Notes: a model not told the origin generated them from the sequence alone. DNA of 64,000 nt from Primula veris (GCA_963682055.1 OY821745.1:3355501-3419500); one strand, 5' to 3'; shown: positions 1-11,483, counted from the first letter of the stretch. Numbers and translations: made by a program.

Positions 1-1963
1 TTGCTTGAAATGAACCCATTTGTTTAGTCCCAGATAAGCCAGCTTATTAAAGACTGCTAATTAGTCATCTTTTAGAACTTAGAAACATTATGAAGTTATT
101 GTTACTAAAACACTTGGTACTTGCTTCTTAATTTATAGAATCATCAAGAAGCAAATGTATCTCTAAAGCTAGGGTGTTGGATGATTTGATTAAGTTCTGT
201 AAGGAGTAAGGACTCAATTTTCACAAAGTTGACATACGTTTTCTCTAACAAAATCAAAGAGAACCTTGTAGCTGTAGATTTTGTGAAATCACGACTTATT
301 GAGATTATATATATATATATATATATACGCCATCTTCGACGCTTGGAGTTGTATATCGACATAATTTGCCAAAACAGGCTTCTCTCTGTTTCGTTTCTAT
401 TTCCTTTTGCAACCTCGAAACCATTTTGAAAAAATATATGTTGTAGTATAGTTCTATATAAACACCCTTCTATGTCTGAAAAGGTCTCTCAAGCTGTTCT
501 CCGTGAACACAGCTCTCGCCTCTTCGAGTACTCATTTTTCTACCTCTTTATTTATTTTTCGCTTTTGCCCAGTTACCAATTTCGTTATTGAGTGCCTGTT
601 TGGTTACAACTTTTTTACTTAGCTTTCTGATTAAAAAGCGTTGGGTGTTTGGTATGTTAGTTTTTTAAGTTTTTTAAAAGCTTGCGTTTGGGTCAATAAA
701 GGTAAAAAAAAATCTCGAGAGTATAGAAGCTTAGAATTTGGTAAAAAAATTTAGGATTTTTACAAAAAATTACCAACACATTATCTGAGTAATAGTTAGG
801 AATGTATATTATTCATTTATGAGTTACCAACACATTATCTGAATCCATATTTCAGTTATTTTGATGTATTTTACACATTTTTGTTTATTTATGTGTGTTC
901 CTTGATTTATTGTTGTGTAATTTAAGGTGATTATAAGATCCTTGATATTTTATAATCTTGTGTATAAATAACCAGTTGTTAAAAGGGTTATATATGTAAG
1001 GATCCTTGATATTGGACAAGACATGTTATTCCGTAACACCAATTCACGTGAAACCGCACGCATTGTATGGACTCGGTCCGTTAGTGTGTCTATATATATA
1101 TATATTCATCATGTGGCAAAAAGAGATGTACCAAATAAATTATATGTATATATGGAGAGAGAGAGAGAGCGGGATAGATGGCAACGTGAAGTCGACGGCG
1201 GCAAAGGAGTGGAGAAGTCGATGGTGATGGATATTGGTATTGGGCAAATTATAATATTACCGTTTTTCCTTTTCTGTTACTATTATGTTAAGCATTGGTA
1301 GATGGTGGATTTAGGTTTGTAGAGAAATGAGCTATTCATGTGCGTAAATATTTATCAAATGAATCATATGAAATTCTGTTTAGTTAATGAAAATCGGAAA
1401 GTCAAAGGCAATCCTGTTTTTGTTGGTTGTGGTAAATGATTATACGTTTACATCAATCTTTTTTCATATAACTTTTTTATAAATGATTGTCCTTATATTT
1501 ATTGCAAATTTCTTTGATTTATGCCAATTTCAGTTTATGAGTCTGAATCTCTTATTCTGTCATTCTTGGATATGTTCCTCATATGATTTCTTTAAACTTT
1601 TCATTTACCTTGTGTCACTTTGACGTTAACTTTATCTTTGCATTTTATAATATCTTTATTTTGGCATCTCTGGCCTTGCACTTAATAAGTAATAACATTT
1701 ACCTTGTGCACTCGCTGTGTAAATACTTCTACTCATGAATTTATCGTTTGGTCAGGCTTTTCGTTTGATTGCATATGCTCCTTGCTTGATTTCTACAAGT
1801 GACTTAGATTGCGTTTTGTTTCTCTTAAACTATTTACCCATTTCCAATTCTTAAATTTTAGAAATATGGCGATGGTCTCTGATAATCTGTTTCTCCCTTG
1901 TTTGTAAGCAGTATATACTTGAGAAATTATATAAAGATAGAATAAAAGGAGGAGAAATTCTGA
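1..1963. other. AT-rich upstream region, no gene seen
   Basis: Non-coding. It holds a short (TA)n run near 307-327, a second TA run near 1090-1105 and a GA-rich patch near 1155-1170. The last few hundred bases are presumably the promoter of the F-box gene at 1964. No ORF here has a recognisable domain. Confidence 0.6.
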
Positions 1964-3199
1964 ATGGCGAGTGTCAATGGCGACACATATGACAAATCTG
2001 CTCTGCCAGAAGATTTGTGGATAGAGATTTTCATTCGATCGTCCGTGAAGTCGCTGCTACGCGTAAAATGTGTGTGTAAGCATTGGTATGGTCTCATCAA
2101 ATCACATAATTTTGAACACATGTATCTCAAGTACCAAAAAAGCATGAAACAAAATCGACTCCTCCTTCATTATTTCAGGCTTGAAAATCATGAACTTAAT
2201 TATACTATATTAGATGAAGACGAACAATCAAGCAACACCTATGACAGTCCTGAATTTTTGAAGGTAACCAATGTATATGTACATTTAGACGGGCCTGTTA
2301 ATGGCTTGTATTGTTTGTATAATACATGTGGCCGGTGTGTCTTGTGGAACCCTACGTTGATGGAATTCAAGATAGTTCCTTTACCACCCCCTCACATTTT
2401 ACCTCACTATAAGGTACGTAATCCTCTTGTTGGGTTCGGTGCTGGTTCTTTGATAAATGATCACAAAATAGTCCTTGTTTCTAAATTCATCAAATTATAT
2501 AAAGATGGTGGTGAGATGGGTTGTAATGAATTTGTTGTCAACTTGTACAACCTAACTACAAACACTTGGAGGCCTTTTGATCTTGGTGATTTCTCGCTGC
2601 CTGCTTTCTCATTTGCCAACAGTAATAGTAGCTCTTTCGTCAATGGAACTTATCATTGGTGGGTCTTTTCTGGTGGTGTGCTTGCATTTGACATGGGAAA
2701 TGAGACTTTTAGAATGATACCGGGTCCAGATTTCTCTCAGTATGATCCCGCATCCACTTATTTAGATCATATTGCAGTCTATGACGAACATGTTGCTCTT
2801 TTGCGTAGTAATCAGTTTGTTGTGGGTGTTGATCACTTCTCACTGGACATTTGGGTGATGTTAGAAGAAGGTATATGGTTCAAACAATTTATGATCGGAC
2901 CTTTCTTAAATACCATGTATCCGCTTGAGTTTTTGAGGAAAGATAGACTTCTATTAGTGTTTGCTTATTCTGAGAATAGCTACTCTACACCCAATAGTGG
3001 AGTGGTCTTTGTACCCAAAAAAAATAGTGGAGTGGTCTTGTGTGATGTCATTACTCAAGAACTAAGAAATGTTGGACCAAGTGATTTTAATATGTATTTC
3101 CGAGGTTTTGTTTATTATGAAAGTTTTGCATCCCTTAACAGCGGAAATGAGTGCGATATACACATGGTCTCAGACTTTCTCAACAGAGGTACCTACTAG
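1964..3199 (+). CDS. F-box protein with FBA-type C-terminal domain (SLF-like architecture)
   Basis: Single-exon ORF of 411 residues. An F-box fills roughly residues 14-55: LPEDLWIEIF, then SVKSLLRVKCVCKHWYGLI. The rest looks like the F-box-associated (FBA/kelch-like) domain of plants, with GPVNGLYCLY, VLWNPTLMEF, NLYNLTTNTWRPF, VNGTYHWWVF and VLAFDMGNETFRMIP. F-box proteins of this class are the substrate-binding subunits of SCF E3 ubiquitin ligases, joining SKP1 through the F-box and a target through the C-terminal domain. Length, lack of introns and domain layout match S-locus F-box (SLF) proteins, but also hundreds of other plant FBA proteins. A short in-frame repeat (NSGVV twice, near residues 345-361) looks like a recent local duplication. 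Partial copies lie at 4.9-5.5 kb and 7.4 kb, and an S-RNase-like pseudogene lies at 8.1-9.5 kb. F-box call firm; SLF identity is inference. Confidence 0.9.
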   Translation: MASVNGDTYDKSALPEDLWIEIFIRSSVKSLLRVKCVCKHWYGLIKSHNFEHMYLKYQKSMKQNRLLLHYFRLENHELNYTILDEDEQSSNTYDSPEFLKVTNVYVHLDGPVNGLYCLYNTCGRCVLWNPTLMEFKIVPLPPPHILPHYKVRNPLVGFGAGSLINDHKIVLVSKFIKLYKDGGEMGCNEFVVNLYNLTTNTWRPFDLGDFSLPAFSFANSNSSSFVNGTYHWWVFSGGVLAFDMGNETFRMIPGPDFSQYDPASTYLDHIAVYDEHVALLRSNQFVVGVDHFSLDIWVMLEEGIWFKQFMIGPFLNTMYPLEFLRKDRLLLVFAYSENSYSTPNSGVVFVPKKNSGVVLCDVITQELRNVGPSDFNMYFRGFVYYESFASLNSGNECDIHMVSDFLNRGTY

Positions 3200-4521
3200 T
3201 ACAGACGTTTCGAGAAGAGTGATTGTGGTTTTGGTCTCTTTTTGAGTTATGTCATTTTTTCTGCTATGGAGAATTTACCTACATGTGTTAAGGCTGCCAT
3301 TTCTTTTTCTCTTTTGGATTTAGTTTATATGACGAAATGTTTATTTAAAGATGGTCTTTCATGTGTTTTACATGTTTAGAATTGGCCTAATGGATTATTA
3401 TTACAAATTTCTTTAGATCTGCCAGAAGTTTTGTTTTAGATTTAACTATGTCAACATAAGGGTGCTTATTGAAACTAAAGCATATACAACTTAGTCATAT
3501 AATATTGAAAATCACAAATGCAAGAATAGAATAAATTTTCAATAATAATATCCACATGAATTTGAAAAGGCATGAGGTTTTATAATCCTGTAAATCGCTC
3601 ATTTGTATATTCAGATACAACCATAAAAGTAAAACTAGCAAAAATGGAAATTGTAACAAATTAATTATAGATTTGTTTGATGTGAAATTGTTAGTGGCAC
3701 TCAACGTTACTAGCTTACTTTCATTGGATCAGTAATAAAGTATCTAACTAGACTCAAAGCCATCTTAACTAATTTTTAGAAGAGACTATCTTGGTTAACA
3801 CGTTAACATCTAAGAAAATCGGGTCACCAGCAGAGGTCGCATTTGTAATCTCTATCTACCTACACTTGCCTTTTCGGTTGTGTAGATATGCTTTTTCAGT
3901 CACCAGCATGACTCACTCATTTTTCCATCTTTCTCATGGTCTCATCTTTCGCTTCCAGAAATCCAGATTTTGCCAAATCAGCAACCGCTAGCTGTAATAT
4001 CTAGCCAATCGATCATTGCTTAATTACTACTCAACGATCAAAAGCGAAGCGCTTTTATTTTGTCAAATGTATGATTACTACGTGATTGGAGTGGCCCCTG
4101 CGTTGGTGGTACATTGATGCCTCATTGGACACCTAGTTTTAAACAGGAAGAATGTAGAAGAAGCGAGCATCAACAAGAAAAAACTTTTGACAAAGCACAA
4201 GTATCAGTGTGAATTCGGAAAACCAACAATGAGAAACATGTTTAAACCTAAGCACGAGATCAGAGTATCATATGCAGAGAGAGAAAGGGGACATAAATTA
4301 ACACAATATTAACATTATACGGTAAGGGGGTACCCCATTTTGTAAAAAGGCCGATGATTGCGAAGACACCAGAATGACCCTGCACTAGATTTTACCTTTG
4401 TGATGCTACATAATTTCATAGAGAGATACGATCGACAACATGCATGATACGGGAGATACATCACAACGAAAATGCTAATCCTGCATAATTTCTATCTAGA
4501 ATGATGGAGTGTAATACTTGT
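3200..4521. other. Intergenic, F-box 3' flank
   Basis: The first 200 bases after the stop codon recur after the truncated copy at 5479 onward, so the duplication includes 3' flank. Beyond that I see only AT-rich DNA with no supported gene. Confidence 0.5.
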
Positions 4522-5283
4522 AGATTATTACTTGCCTTTCCATAATCCGATGGGACTATAGACCACACAAAGATCCCACGTCTTCTATGGACCAAAATTG
4601 TCGAGACATTTTCAACTCGAATATTAAAGTTCTTTGCTTAAAGATTGTCACATTAAGAAACAATAAAAAAACACTCATTCTCGACAAGCCGGTATTACTT
4701 GCACATTCGGTTCAAACGCAAATCCTCTATATTGCCGATGTGTTTCGATGTTACACCTTGTACAGTTGTACATACTAGAGTACTACAAATGCATAGCATT
4801 TGGTAACTTTAATTATGAATTTAGCATGCTTTCGATTTAGGCAATGCTGGTAATTGATTTCCTGAATGAAACGGAGTAATTATTGATCAGGTTATATATA
4901 TGCTGGTTTGTTCTTGCATTTGACATGAGGAATGGGATTTTTCGAATGAAACCAGTAGAAATGAAGGTTAAAGAGAATGCTACTCTATTGTATTATGTTA
5001 ATGTTCTGCTTTTGTTGTATACATATATACCTAAATGTGGTACGACTATCATTTCCCTTTCTGCTTTTTCTGAGGAAATTATTGCACAGGATTATCAATA
5101 ATCATTCTTTAAGGATGCCAAAACACCTGATTAATCCTCTTTTCATGTATTATTCATAACCGGATATAGTTTCATGTATTATTCATAAACGGATACAGTT
5201 TCATGTATAGCTGACACAAGAAACAGAAAATAGTATATTAAGCTAAGGTATGTAGATCTTCGGCACCCCGCCGGAGGATGTCC
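4522..5283. repeat. Segmental duplication, copy A
   Basis: Closely similar to 7022-8175, in direct orientation and offset by 2500 bp at the left end. Shared landmarks include the start AGATTATTACTTGCC, the block CGACAAGCC near 4681/7181, an F-box fragment, and the RNase 3' end at 5249-5283. Relative to copy B it lacks about 390 bp in the middle (B 7476-7900), including the TA/CA microsatellite. Confidence 0.8.
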
Positions 5284-5478
5284 AAGCTTGTGTTTAGTCT
5301 GAAAGTTTAATATCCCATGTAGATCTCATTACTCAAGAAATAAGAAATATTGGACCGAAGTTCTTTGAATGGTATGCACGAGCTTGTGTTTATTCTGAAA
5401 GTTTAATATCCCTTGATTGCGAAAATGAGTGCGATATACACATGGTCTCAGACTTTCTCAACAGACGTAGCTTCTAGT
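4902..5478 (+). pseudogene. Truncated, rearranged F-box gene copy
   Basis: Two separated pieces match the F-box gene at 1964-3199. The piece at 4902-4952 corresponds to the VLAFDMGNETFRM segment (here VLAFDMRNGIFRM). The piece at about 5318-5478 corresponds to the C-terminus, with NECDIHMVSDFLNR conserved, and ends in a TAG. Between them lies unrelated DNA plus a short remnant of the RNase T2 3' end (about 5249-5283). The phrase TCTGAAAGTTTAATATCCC occurs twice (about 5298 and 5394), marking a rearrangement. There is no F-box and no continuous frame, so this is a dead copy. Confidence 0.75.
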
Positions 5479-7021
5479 TACAGACGTTTCGAGACCAGTG
5501 ATTGTGGTTTTGGTCTCTTTTTGCGTAGGGGAATTTACCCTACATATGTTAAAGACTGCCATTTCTTTTTCGCTTTTGGATTTAGTTTATATTTTTAAAT
5601 GTTTATTTAAAGATGTCTTTTATGTGCTTTACATGTTTGGAATTGTACTATGGGATTAGTATTACAATCTTTTTTAAGAATGCCTGAAGTTTTGATTTTT
5701 AGATCCGACTATGTAAATTACTTGTTACCTAACGCGTTAGCGCTGTTCATCCCTTGTTTGTAAGAGACCTTCATTAACTATGTCAACATAAGGGTGTTTG
5801 ATTTATTGTATGATTCGAAACATTATACTATACATGCAGATATTGATTTAAAAAGATGCAATTAAAAAGAAAGCCTGATCACAGGGGGATTATTCGATGA
5901 GAAAAGATGAAAAGTTGTTTAAATCATTTCCCATACATGTTTAGTTTCAGAATTTTGTACCTTTTTTAAACAAAAATTGGTTATTTGATTTTCGAGTAAA
6001 GATTATTGACATTTAAACATAAGTTTAAATTTCCAACTTGTGTTCATTACTCAATAAATAAGAATTCCTCTGGGTTTTTAACTTTTTATAAGTTATAATC
6101 TATTATTGACATATTTTTAACTTAAAAAAATAGATGAATCAAAATTTTCAAAATTTAAATTTAGTGTTTACCTTTGCTACCATAGACTATAATTACTGGA
6201 ATATATAGATAATTTTTTAATTAAAACTATGATTTTTTCCTAAGAAATTGAACAAACAATTAAACCAATTCAGGTAAGAAGCATAACATGCGTGGGGGCA
6301 TGTTGGAGGCACTAAAACAAAAGTTTTATAGAACTTGACATTATACTTCTGTGAACCATTTCCTAGTGTAAAATTAGTACGGATAGCGAAATAATAACGA
6401 AAAATAATTAGGCAGGTGAAGGCTTGATTGATCGGGATCATGCGGCGGTGTGTAATTGATGTTTAGCGAGGTATGGTCTCCGTTTAGGACAAAAGCAATT
6501 TTTTTTACGCATGTCGTGTCCTCGAGCAGGAGAGAAGCAATGGACAAGTGTAAGTTTTAAATCCACAACCACAAATTGATCGAGTTGTGTGCAAATTTTT
6601 TTTTACAACGTTTCTGGAAAATCTTGGTAGTTACTGGGGATATTAGTTTTCACTCAAAGCAGCAGAATTGAGATTTCAGTTGGGTTTCTAAGAAAGATAT
6701 TCATTTTTATTCGAAGAGTGCATACGGATAAGCTCACACTAACTCGGATACCCACCAAAGCACAAAATCCATAATCTCATAAAATTAATTTTTATTCGAA
6801 GAGTGCATACGGATAAGCTCACACTAACTCTTCAATTAGAACTCAAATTCATGTTTTCATTGGGAGGTATCCGCAAAGAATTGGATTCAATAATATCGAT
6901 TCGTGTAGAGGGGAAAAAGTTCTTGAATCTTTAGAACAATGTCTACATGGGATAGGATAGAAGAAAAAGATTTTTTTTTAAAAAGATTTCATGTAAAAGT
7001 TTTGATCCAAAAACCACACAA
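5479..7021. other. Intergenic, no gene seen
   Basis: The 5' part repeats the F-box 3' flank. The remainder is AT-rich. A 42-bp direct repeat lies at 6704-6745 and 6789-6830 (listed separately). No ORF with recognisable features. Confidence 0.5.
6704..6830. repeat. 42-bp direct repeat, two copies
   Basis: The unit, running from TTTTTATTCGAAGAG to CACACTAACTC, appears at 6704-6745 and again, identical by eye, at 6789-6830, separated by 43 bp. Confidence 0.85.
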
Positions 7022-7406
7022 AGATTATTACTTGCCTTTCCATAATCCGACGGGACTATAGACCACACAAAGATCCCACATCTTATATGGAACAAAGTTG
7101 TCGAGACATTTTCAACTCGAATATTAAAGTTCTTCGCTTAAAGATTGTCACATTAAGAAACAATAAAAAAACACTCATTCTCGACAAGCCAGTATTACTT
7201 AAACATTCGGTTCCAACGCAAATCCTCTATATTGCCGATGTGTTTGGATGTTACACCTTGTATAGTTTTACATACTAGATCTAGTACTACAAATGCATAG
7301 CATTTGCTAACTTTAATTATGAATTTAGCATGCCTGCGATTTAGGCAATGCTGGTAATTGATTTCCTGAATGAAACGGAGTAATTATTGATCAGGTTATA
7401 TATATG

Positions 7407-7463
7407 CTGTTTTGTTCTTGCATTTGACATGAGGAATGGGATTTTTCGAATGAAACCTGGTAG
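7407..7463 (+). pseudogene. Short F-box gene fragment
   Basis: A fragment of about 57 bp matching the VLAFDMGNETFRM region of the F-box gene at 1964-3199 and the piece at 4902-4952. Nothing else of the gene survives nearby on this side. Confidence 0.6.
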
Positions 7464-7850
7464 AAATGAAGGTTAAAGAGCATGCTATTCTCTGGTATGG
7501 TAATTAGATGAGAGGTGACAGGGCATTTTGGTGATGTTGGAAAAATGTACGTATAGATCATATCATTTTCCATTGAACTTCTTGCGAGTTGCTGGGGTCA
7601 TGTGGCAACGTACGGTATTGGCGTCTAATTGTTCTAAGCCGGAATATTTTAATTAACCCGATAACTCAAATTTATTATAATGTTTGAAATGAGTAGTAAA
7701 GGGCAAAAGACCGCTAGCATCAGTTTTTTTTGTCTGTGTAAGTCCGTATCCGTGCATTGACAGAAGAAACGGGTTTGATGCTATATAATACGCTTGAAGT
7801 TTTTTTTTTTATCACTCTTTGTATTATGTTAATGTTCTGCTTTTGTTGCA

Positions 7851-7867
7851 TACATACATACATACAT

Positions 7868-7911
<44 letters not shown>
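7851..7911. repeat. Compound microsatellite (CATA)n(CA)n(TA)n
   Basis: Consecutive CATA, CA and TA runs, present only in duplication copy B. Confidence 0.9.
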
Positions 7912-7918
<7 letters not shown>

Positions 7919-8134
7919 GCCTAAATGTGTGGTACGACTATCATTTCCCTTTCTACTTTTTCTGAGGAAATTATTGCACAAGATTATTAATAATCATTCT
8001 TTAAGGATGCCAAAACACCTAATTAATCCTCTTTTCATGTATTATTCATAACCGGATATAGTTTCCTGTATTATTCATAACCGGGTACAGTTTCATGTGT
8101 AGCTGACACAAGAAACAGAAAATAGTATATTAAA

Positions 8135-9518
8135 CTAGGGAATGTAGATCTTCGGCACCCCGCCGGACAATGTCCTACAGTTTTTTTTATCCGAGTTTGC
8201 AGGACATGATATGGGTCCTGTGACCGATTTATTGAAACATATGTAGATCTCTTTCAGTTGTAATTGTTTAGATGCAATGTCGAACCAACAGGACACGTAA
8301 ATATGGATGGAAGGAAATGTTATATGAACTGCTGCTTCTATTTCGGTGAATGTATATGAGACCGATGGACTTGGTAAGATGCCTCCTTTGGTGAGGATGT
8401 TTAGGATTTTGTAGTCATTCACAACGCATTGTTAAAGTACTTCTTAAGGCCTAGTATGTTCTGCGAACAGATGCCATGTTTGTTATATTGATCCGACCAA
8501 AACGTATCGTTAGGCGTTGTAGTCACTGATGGCCAACATTGTTCGAGTCCCGCTCTAAAACCTTTCACCTATCAAATTAACCAAAATACACGTATGTAAT
8601 TAGTTAATTAGAAAAAACAAATTTCATTTTAAAATATGTTGATAATCTACACGTACAGGAACATTAGTTCGACTTGGGATGGTCTGAATTTATTAGTAAA
8701 ATGGGTATCTAAAATTAACCAAGCATAAAGAGGCAAAAACTTAAAAGCATAAAGAGGCAAACTCGAAATAAAATACATTCTCTATTTTTTTTATAACCGT
8801 AGATGCTCATAGTTTAAATGATAAGTATATGTGTTCTCGAGTGAAAAAGTCCAATTCCACCCCATTATCTATAATCTTCTATAATTTATATATATGCATA
8901 CATGTATGCAATATTGTTACAATTTTTGTCTTACTTCATTTATTTTCCTTTGTGGAAATAATTAACTCTTTATTTGTGGGAGATTTCATCCATATATTTA
9001 TTTTTCTAATCTATAAAATAGAAAGTGTGGGTTTCTCCCACCATTTTTATATAAAAAATATACATGTATGCAATATATTTTGGAGGTAAAAAAAATATTT
9101 TTAAAAATAGTTAATGAACCAGTTCGATTACTTTGAAGATATGAATGTTAACCAAAGTGAAATCACATAAAATGCAAGAATAAATGCGACTGGACTCACA
9201 ATAAGTGGCATAGAGCCAGGTGCTATAGTAGTTCCACGACAATTTGTTATGCTACCGCCGGTTGAATTGGCAGGCCAAAATTCATGAAAATACAAGCTTC
9301 TTGTAAACGTTGATATACATGGATTTGACTTACAGTATACGGGAGACCACAACAACACAACTTGCATGTGGTCATAATTAGGGAGTGGCGGTGGGGGATT
9401 AGGGGAGGGTGGGGGTGGGGGTCGACGTTTCTTAGCATTGATATCATTGTAAGCCGAGCAAGTGTTAATAAGTGATAGAATAGTGAAAATACAAAATATA
9501 CTAAGGAGAGAGTTTCAT
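8135..9518 (-). pseudogene. RNase T2 (S-RNase-like) gene, frameshifted
   Basis: Two exons. Exon 1 (about 9518-9200) encodes a hydrophobic signal-like start, a proline-rich stretch (RRPPPPPSPNPPPPLPNYDH), then WSPVYC and LYFHEFWPANSTGG, the counterpart of the RNase T2 motif FTIHGLWP with its catalytic His kept. A GTGAGT donor follows at 9199. Exon 2 (about 8554-8135) has LEQCWPSV, then FWSDQYNKHGICSQN, the second catalytic motif (KHGTC in the family), then KYFNNAL, SYTFTEIEAAV, LKEIYICFN and ISCP, ending at TAG. The single intron of about 645 bp after the HGLWP motif is where S-RNases and relatives carry one. Damage: the ATG at 9518 hits a stop after five codons unless one base is skipped, and a second one-base shift lies near 8424 (TGA after NNAL). 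Such enzymes are secreted ribonucleases; S-RNases are the pistil determinants of self-incompatibility. Family call firm; S-RNase rather than S-like RNase is inference; the exact acceptor is uncertain. Confidence 0.75.
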
Positions 9519-9543
9519 TTTCTTTAATATTTTTGAAATACAA

Positions 9544-10560
9544 TGGTACTATATCGGTTTAAGCACATAACCTCCCTTTTATACTAGATCTACAACTCAG
9601 TTGGTTGTAATGTAAACTTCAACTTTCCATTATTTTGTTATCATATTATAATTCTCACTAAACATAAACAGTCATTACGTGTTTACATGATTTGTATACA
9701 TTATTAATTAACCTTTCTGTTTAAGAATTTTACTCCCTTTACATAAATATATGAGTTTTATTTATTATATATGTGTGTTCACAGTTGAGTTGTATTTAGA
9801 CTATATCACGATCAGTTATTAATTATTATCAAGTGTTCTATATATTATTTCTAAACAGTATAAATTCTAATGTATACCAAAAAATGAATATAGATCAGGC
9901 CATGAATTTCATTCATGGGGGTACCCAACTTACATATAAACAACTATATTTTAAGTTTAATTAAAAATTAATGAGGGGTGCGGGTGTCATCTTATTCTCT
10001 TTTACATATTCGAGTACAAATAGAATGTAATTTTTAAATCACAAATTTTCAAGATTGTACATGGTCCTGCTAGTATACTATATTAGTGTAACACAAAACT
10101 TTTCAAGTGTTCACAAAATTAAAATATTAGAACCACAACTCATTTGGTTGTATAGTTTAAACTTTAACACACTCTAATAAGTTCCTTTTTTTGTATTATC
10201 GTATGATTCTAACTAAACTATGAACGTTTAGCCATTAAAATCCATTACGTGCATGTAACCACGTTCTCAACAACAATAAATCTTTTTGTTTGATTATGTG
10301 GGTTTAAAAAAATATGAAATTATATATTTTTAAAAAGTTGGTTTGTATTTTACGTTTATACTAAGACAGACCGCTGATATAAATAGAGACTAATTGAATC
10401 ATTTTAGAGATTCTAACTAATCTCTAACCGCAACTCTCTCTCTCTAATCGCACATCTCTTTCTAACACACGATAATCGTACATATTTCTAACACGTGCTA
10501 ATCACACATTTCTCTCTCTAAAAAGGACTAAAAACTCACAAAATATTTATATGCTAATTA
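9544..10560. other. AT-rich intergenic DNA, no gene seen
   Basis: No coding signal. A CT-rich patch near 10430-10460, with phrases such as CTAATCGCAC, recurs at about 29770 and appears to be the left part of a dispersed repeat whose core is the minisatellite at 10567-10772. Confidence 0.5.
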
Positions 10561-10566
10561 TAAAAC

Positions 10567-10772
10567 GTCATACTCTAATTTTAAAATTTCATACCCTAAA
10601 TGTTCTGTATCACAATAAAATATTAAAAAAGAGTTCATACCCTAATTTTAAAACTTCATACCCTAATTTCAAAATTTCATATCTTAATTTTAAAATTTTA
10701 TACCATAATTTCAAAAGTTCATACCCTAATTTTAAAATATCATACCCTAATTTTAAAACTTTATACCCTACA
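10567..10772. repeat. 21-bp minisatellite (CATACCCTAATTTTAAAACTT-like)
   Basis: About nine imperfect tandem copies of a 21-bp unit with core CATACCCTAATTTTAAAA. A shorter array of the same unit lies at 29847-29972 with similar flanks, so the array belongs to a dispersed repeat. The spurious ORFs here simply read through the repeat. Confidence 0.85.
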
Positions 10773-11435
10773 TATGAATTTCTCTCAATAATATACATAT
10801 AGATTCTTCTCTTTCAACTTGAAACCCACAAGTTTTACAATAGACTCAAATCTCAATAAATAGAAAACAATCTCACCAATTTCATATATTTTTCATATAT
10901 TACGGATATCAACCAGTGTAATATTTGTGTATTACGTATGTATATATATGTATATGAATGTTTATATAATCTAGATGGTGTTCGGTAGTCAGTGACTGGT
11001 TTTCGTGGTGGAGGAGGAGAGAGATAGAGTGGGATATGAAAGAAATATATAGAGAAAAATGGAGGAGAGAAATAGTAAGATCATAGAGAGAGATACAGAG
11101 AAGAATTGGTGAAAGAGAAGAATGAAGAAGAGAGAGAGTAAGATGAGAATAAACAACATTAAATTTGTTTTATATGTTTTTGATAATGAAAAGTTTTTGG
11201 GTATGTTTTTGTTAATTTAGTTTAAAAAGTAGTATATTTTGTTAATTTATCATTTTTTTAATAATCTTGTTTGGGAAAATAGAATGGTCATTTACGAAAT
11301 TTGGTAATTTAAGGTAAAAAACAGAAAATTTTAGAAAAAAACAGCTAATATGATTTAAAGTTCTAAGCTTTCACTATTTTATAGCCAATTTTACCACTAT
11401 ACCAATATACATTTTATTTAATTAGGGGGACCATT

Positions 11436-11438
<3 letters not shown>

Positions 11439-11480
<42 letters not shown>
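11439..11480. repeat. (AT)n microsatellite
   Basis: Uninterrupted AT dinucleotide run of about 42 bp. Confidence 0.95.

Positions 11481-11483
<3 letters not shown>

Larger units (their letters stand above)
7022..8175. repeat. Segmental duplication, copy B
   Basis: Partner of copy A at 4522-5283. It contains an F-box fragment at about 7407-7463, a microsatellite at 7851-7911, and at its right end the 3' terminus of the RNase T2 pseudogene. Because it joins smoothly to the rest of the RNase gene, it is likely nearer the ancestral arrangement, with copy A derived from it. Confidence 0.75.

Noticed and set aside
4587..4778. 63-codon ORF conserved in both duplication copies (also 7087-7278)
   Set aside because: Similarity only reflects the recent DNA duplication; no recognisable domain and no sign of codon-level selection by eye.
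10551..10802. ORFs on both strands (83 and 62 codons) with a regular 7-residue repeat
   Set aside because: They are translations of the 21-bp minisatellite, whose length is a multiple of three.
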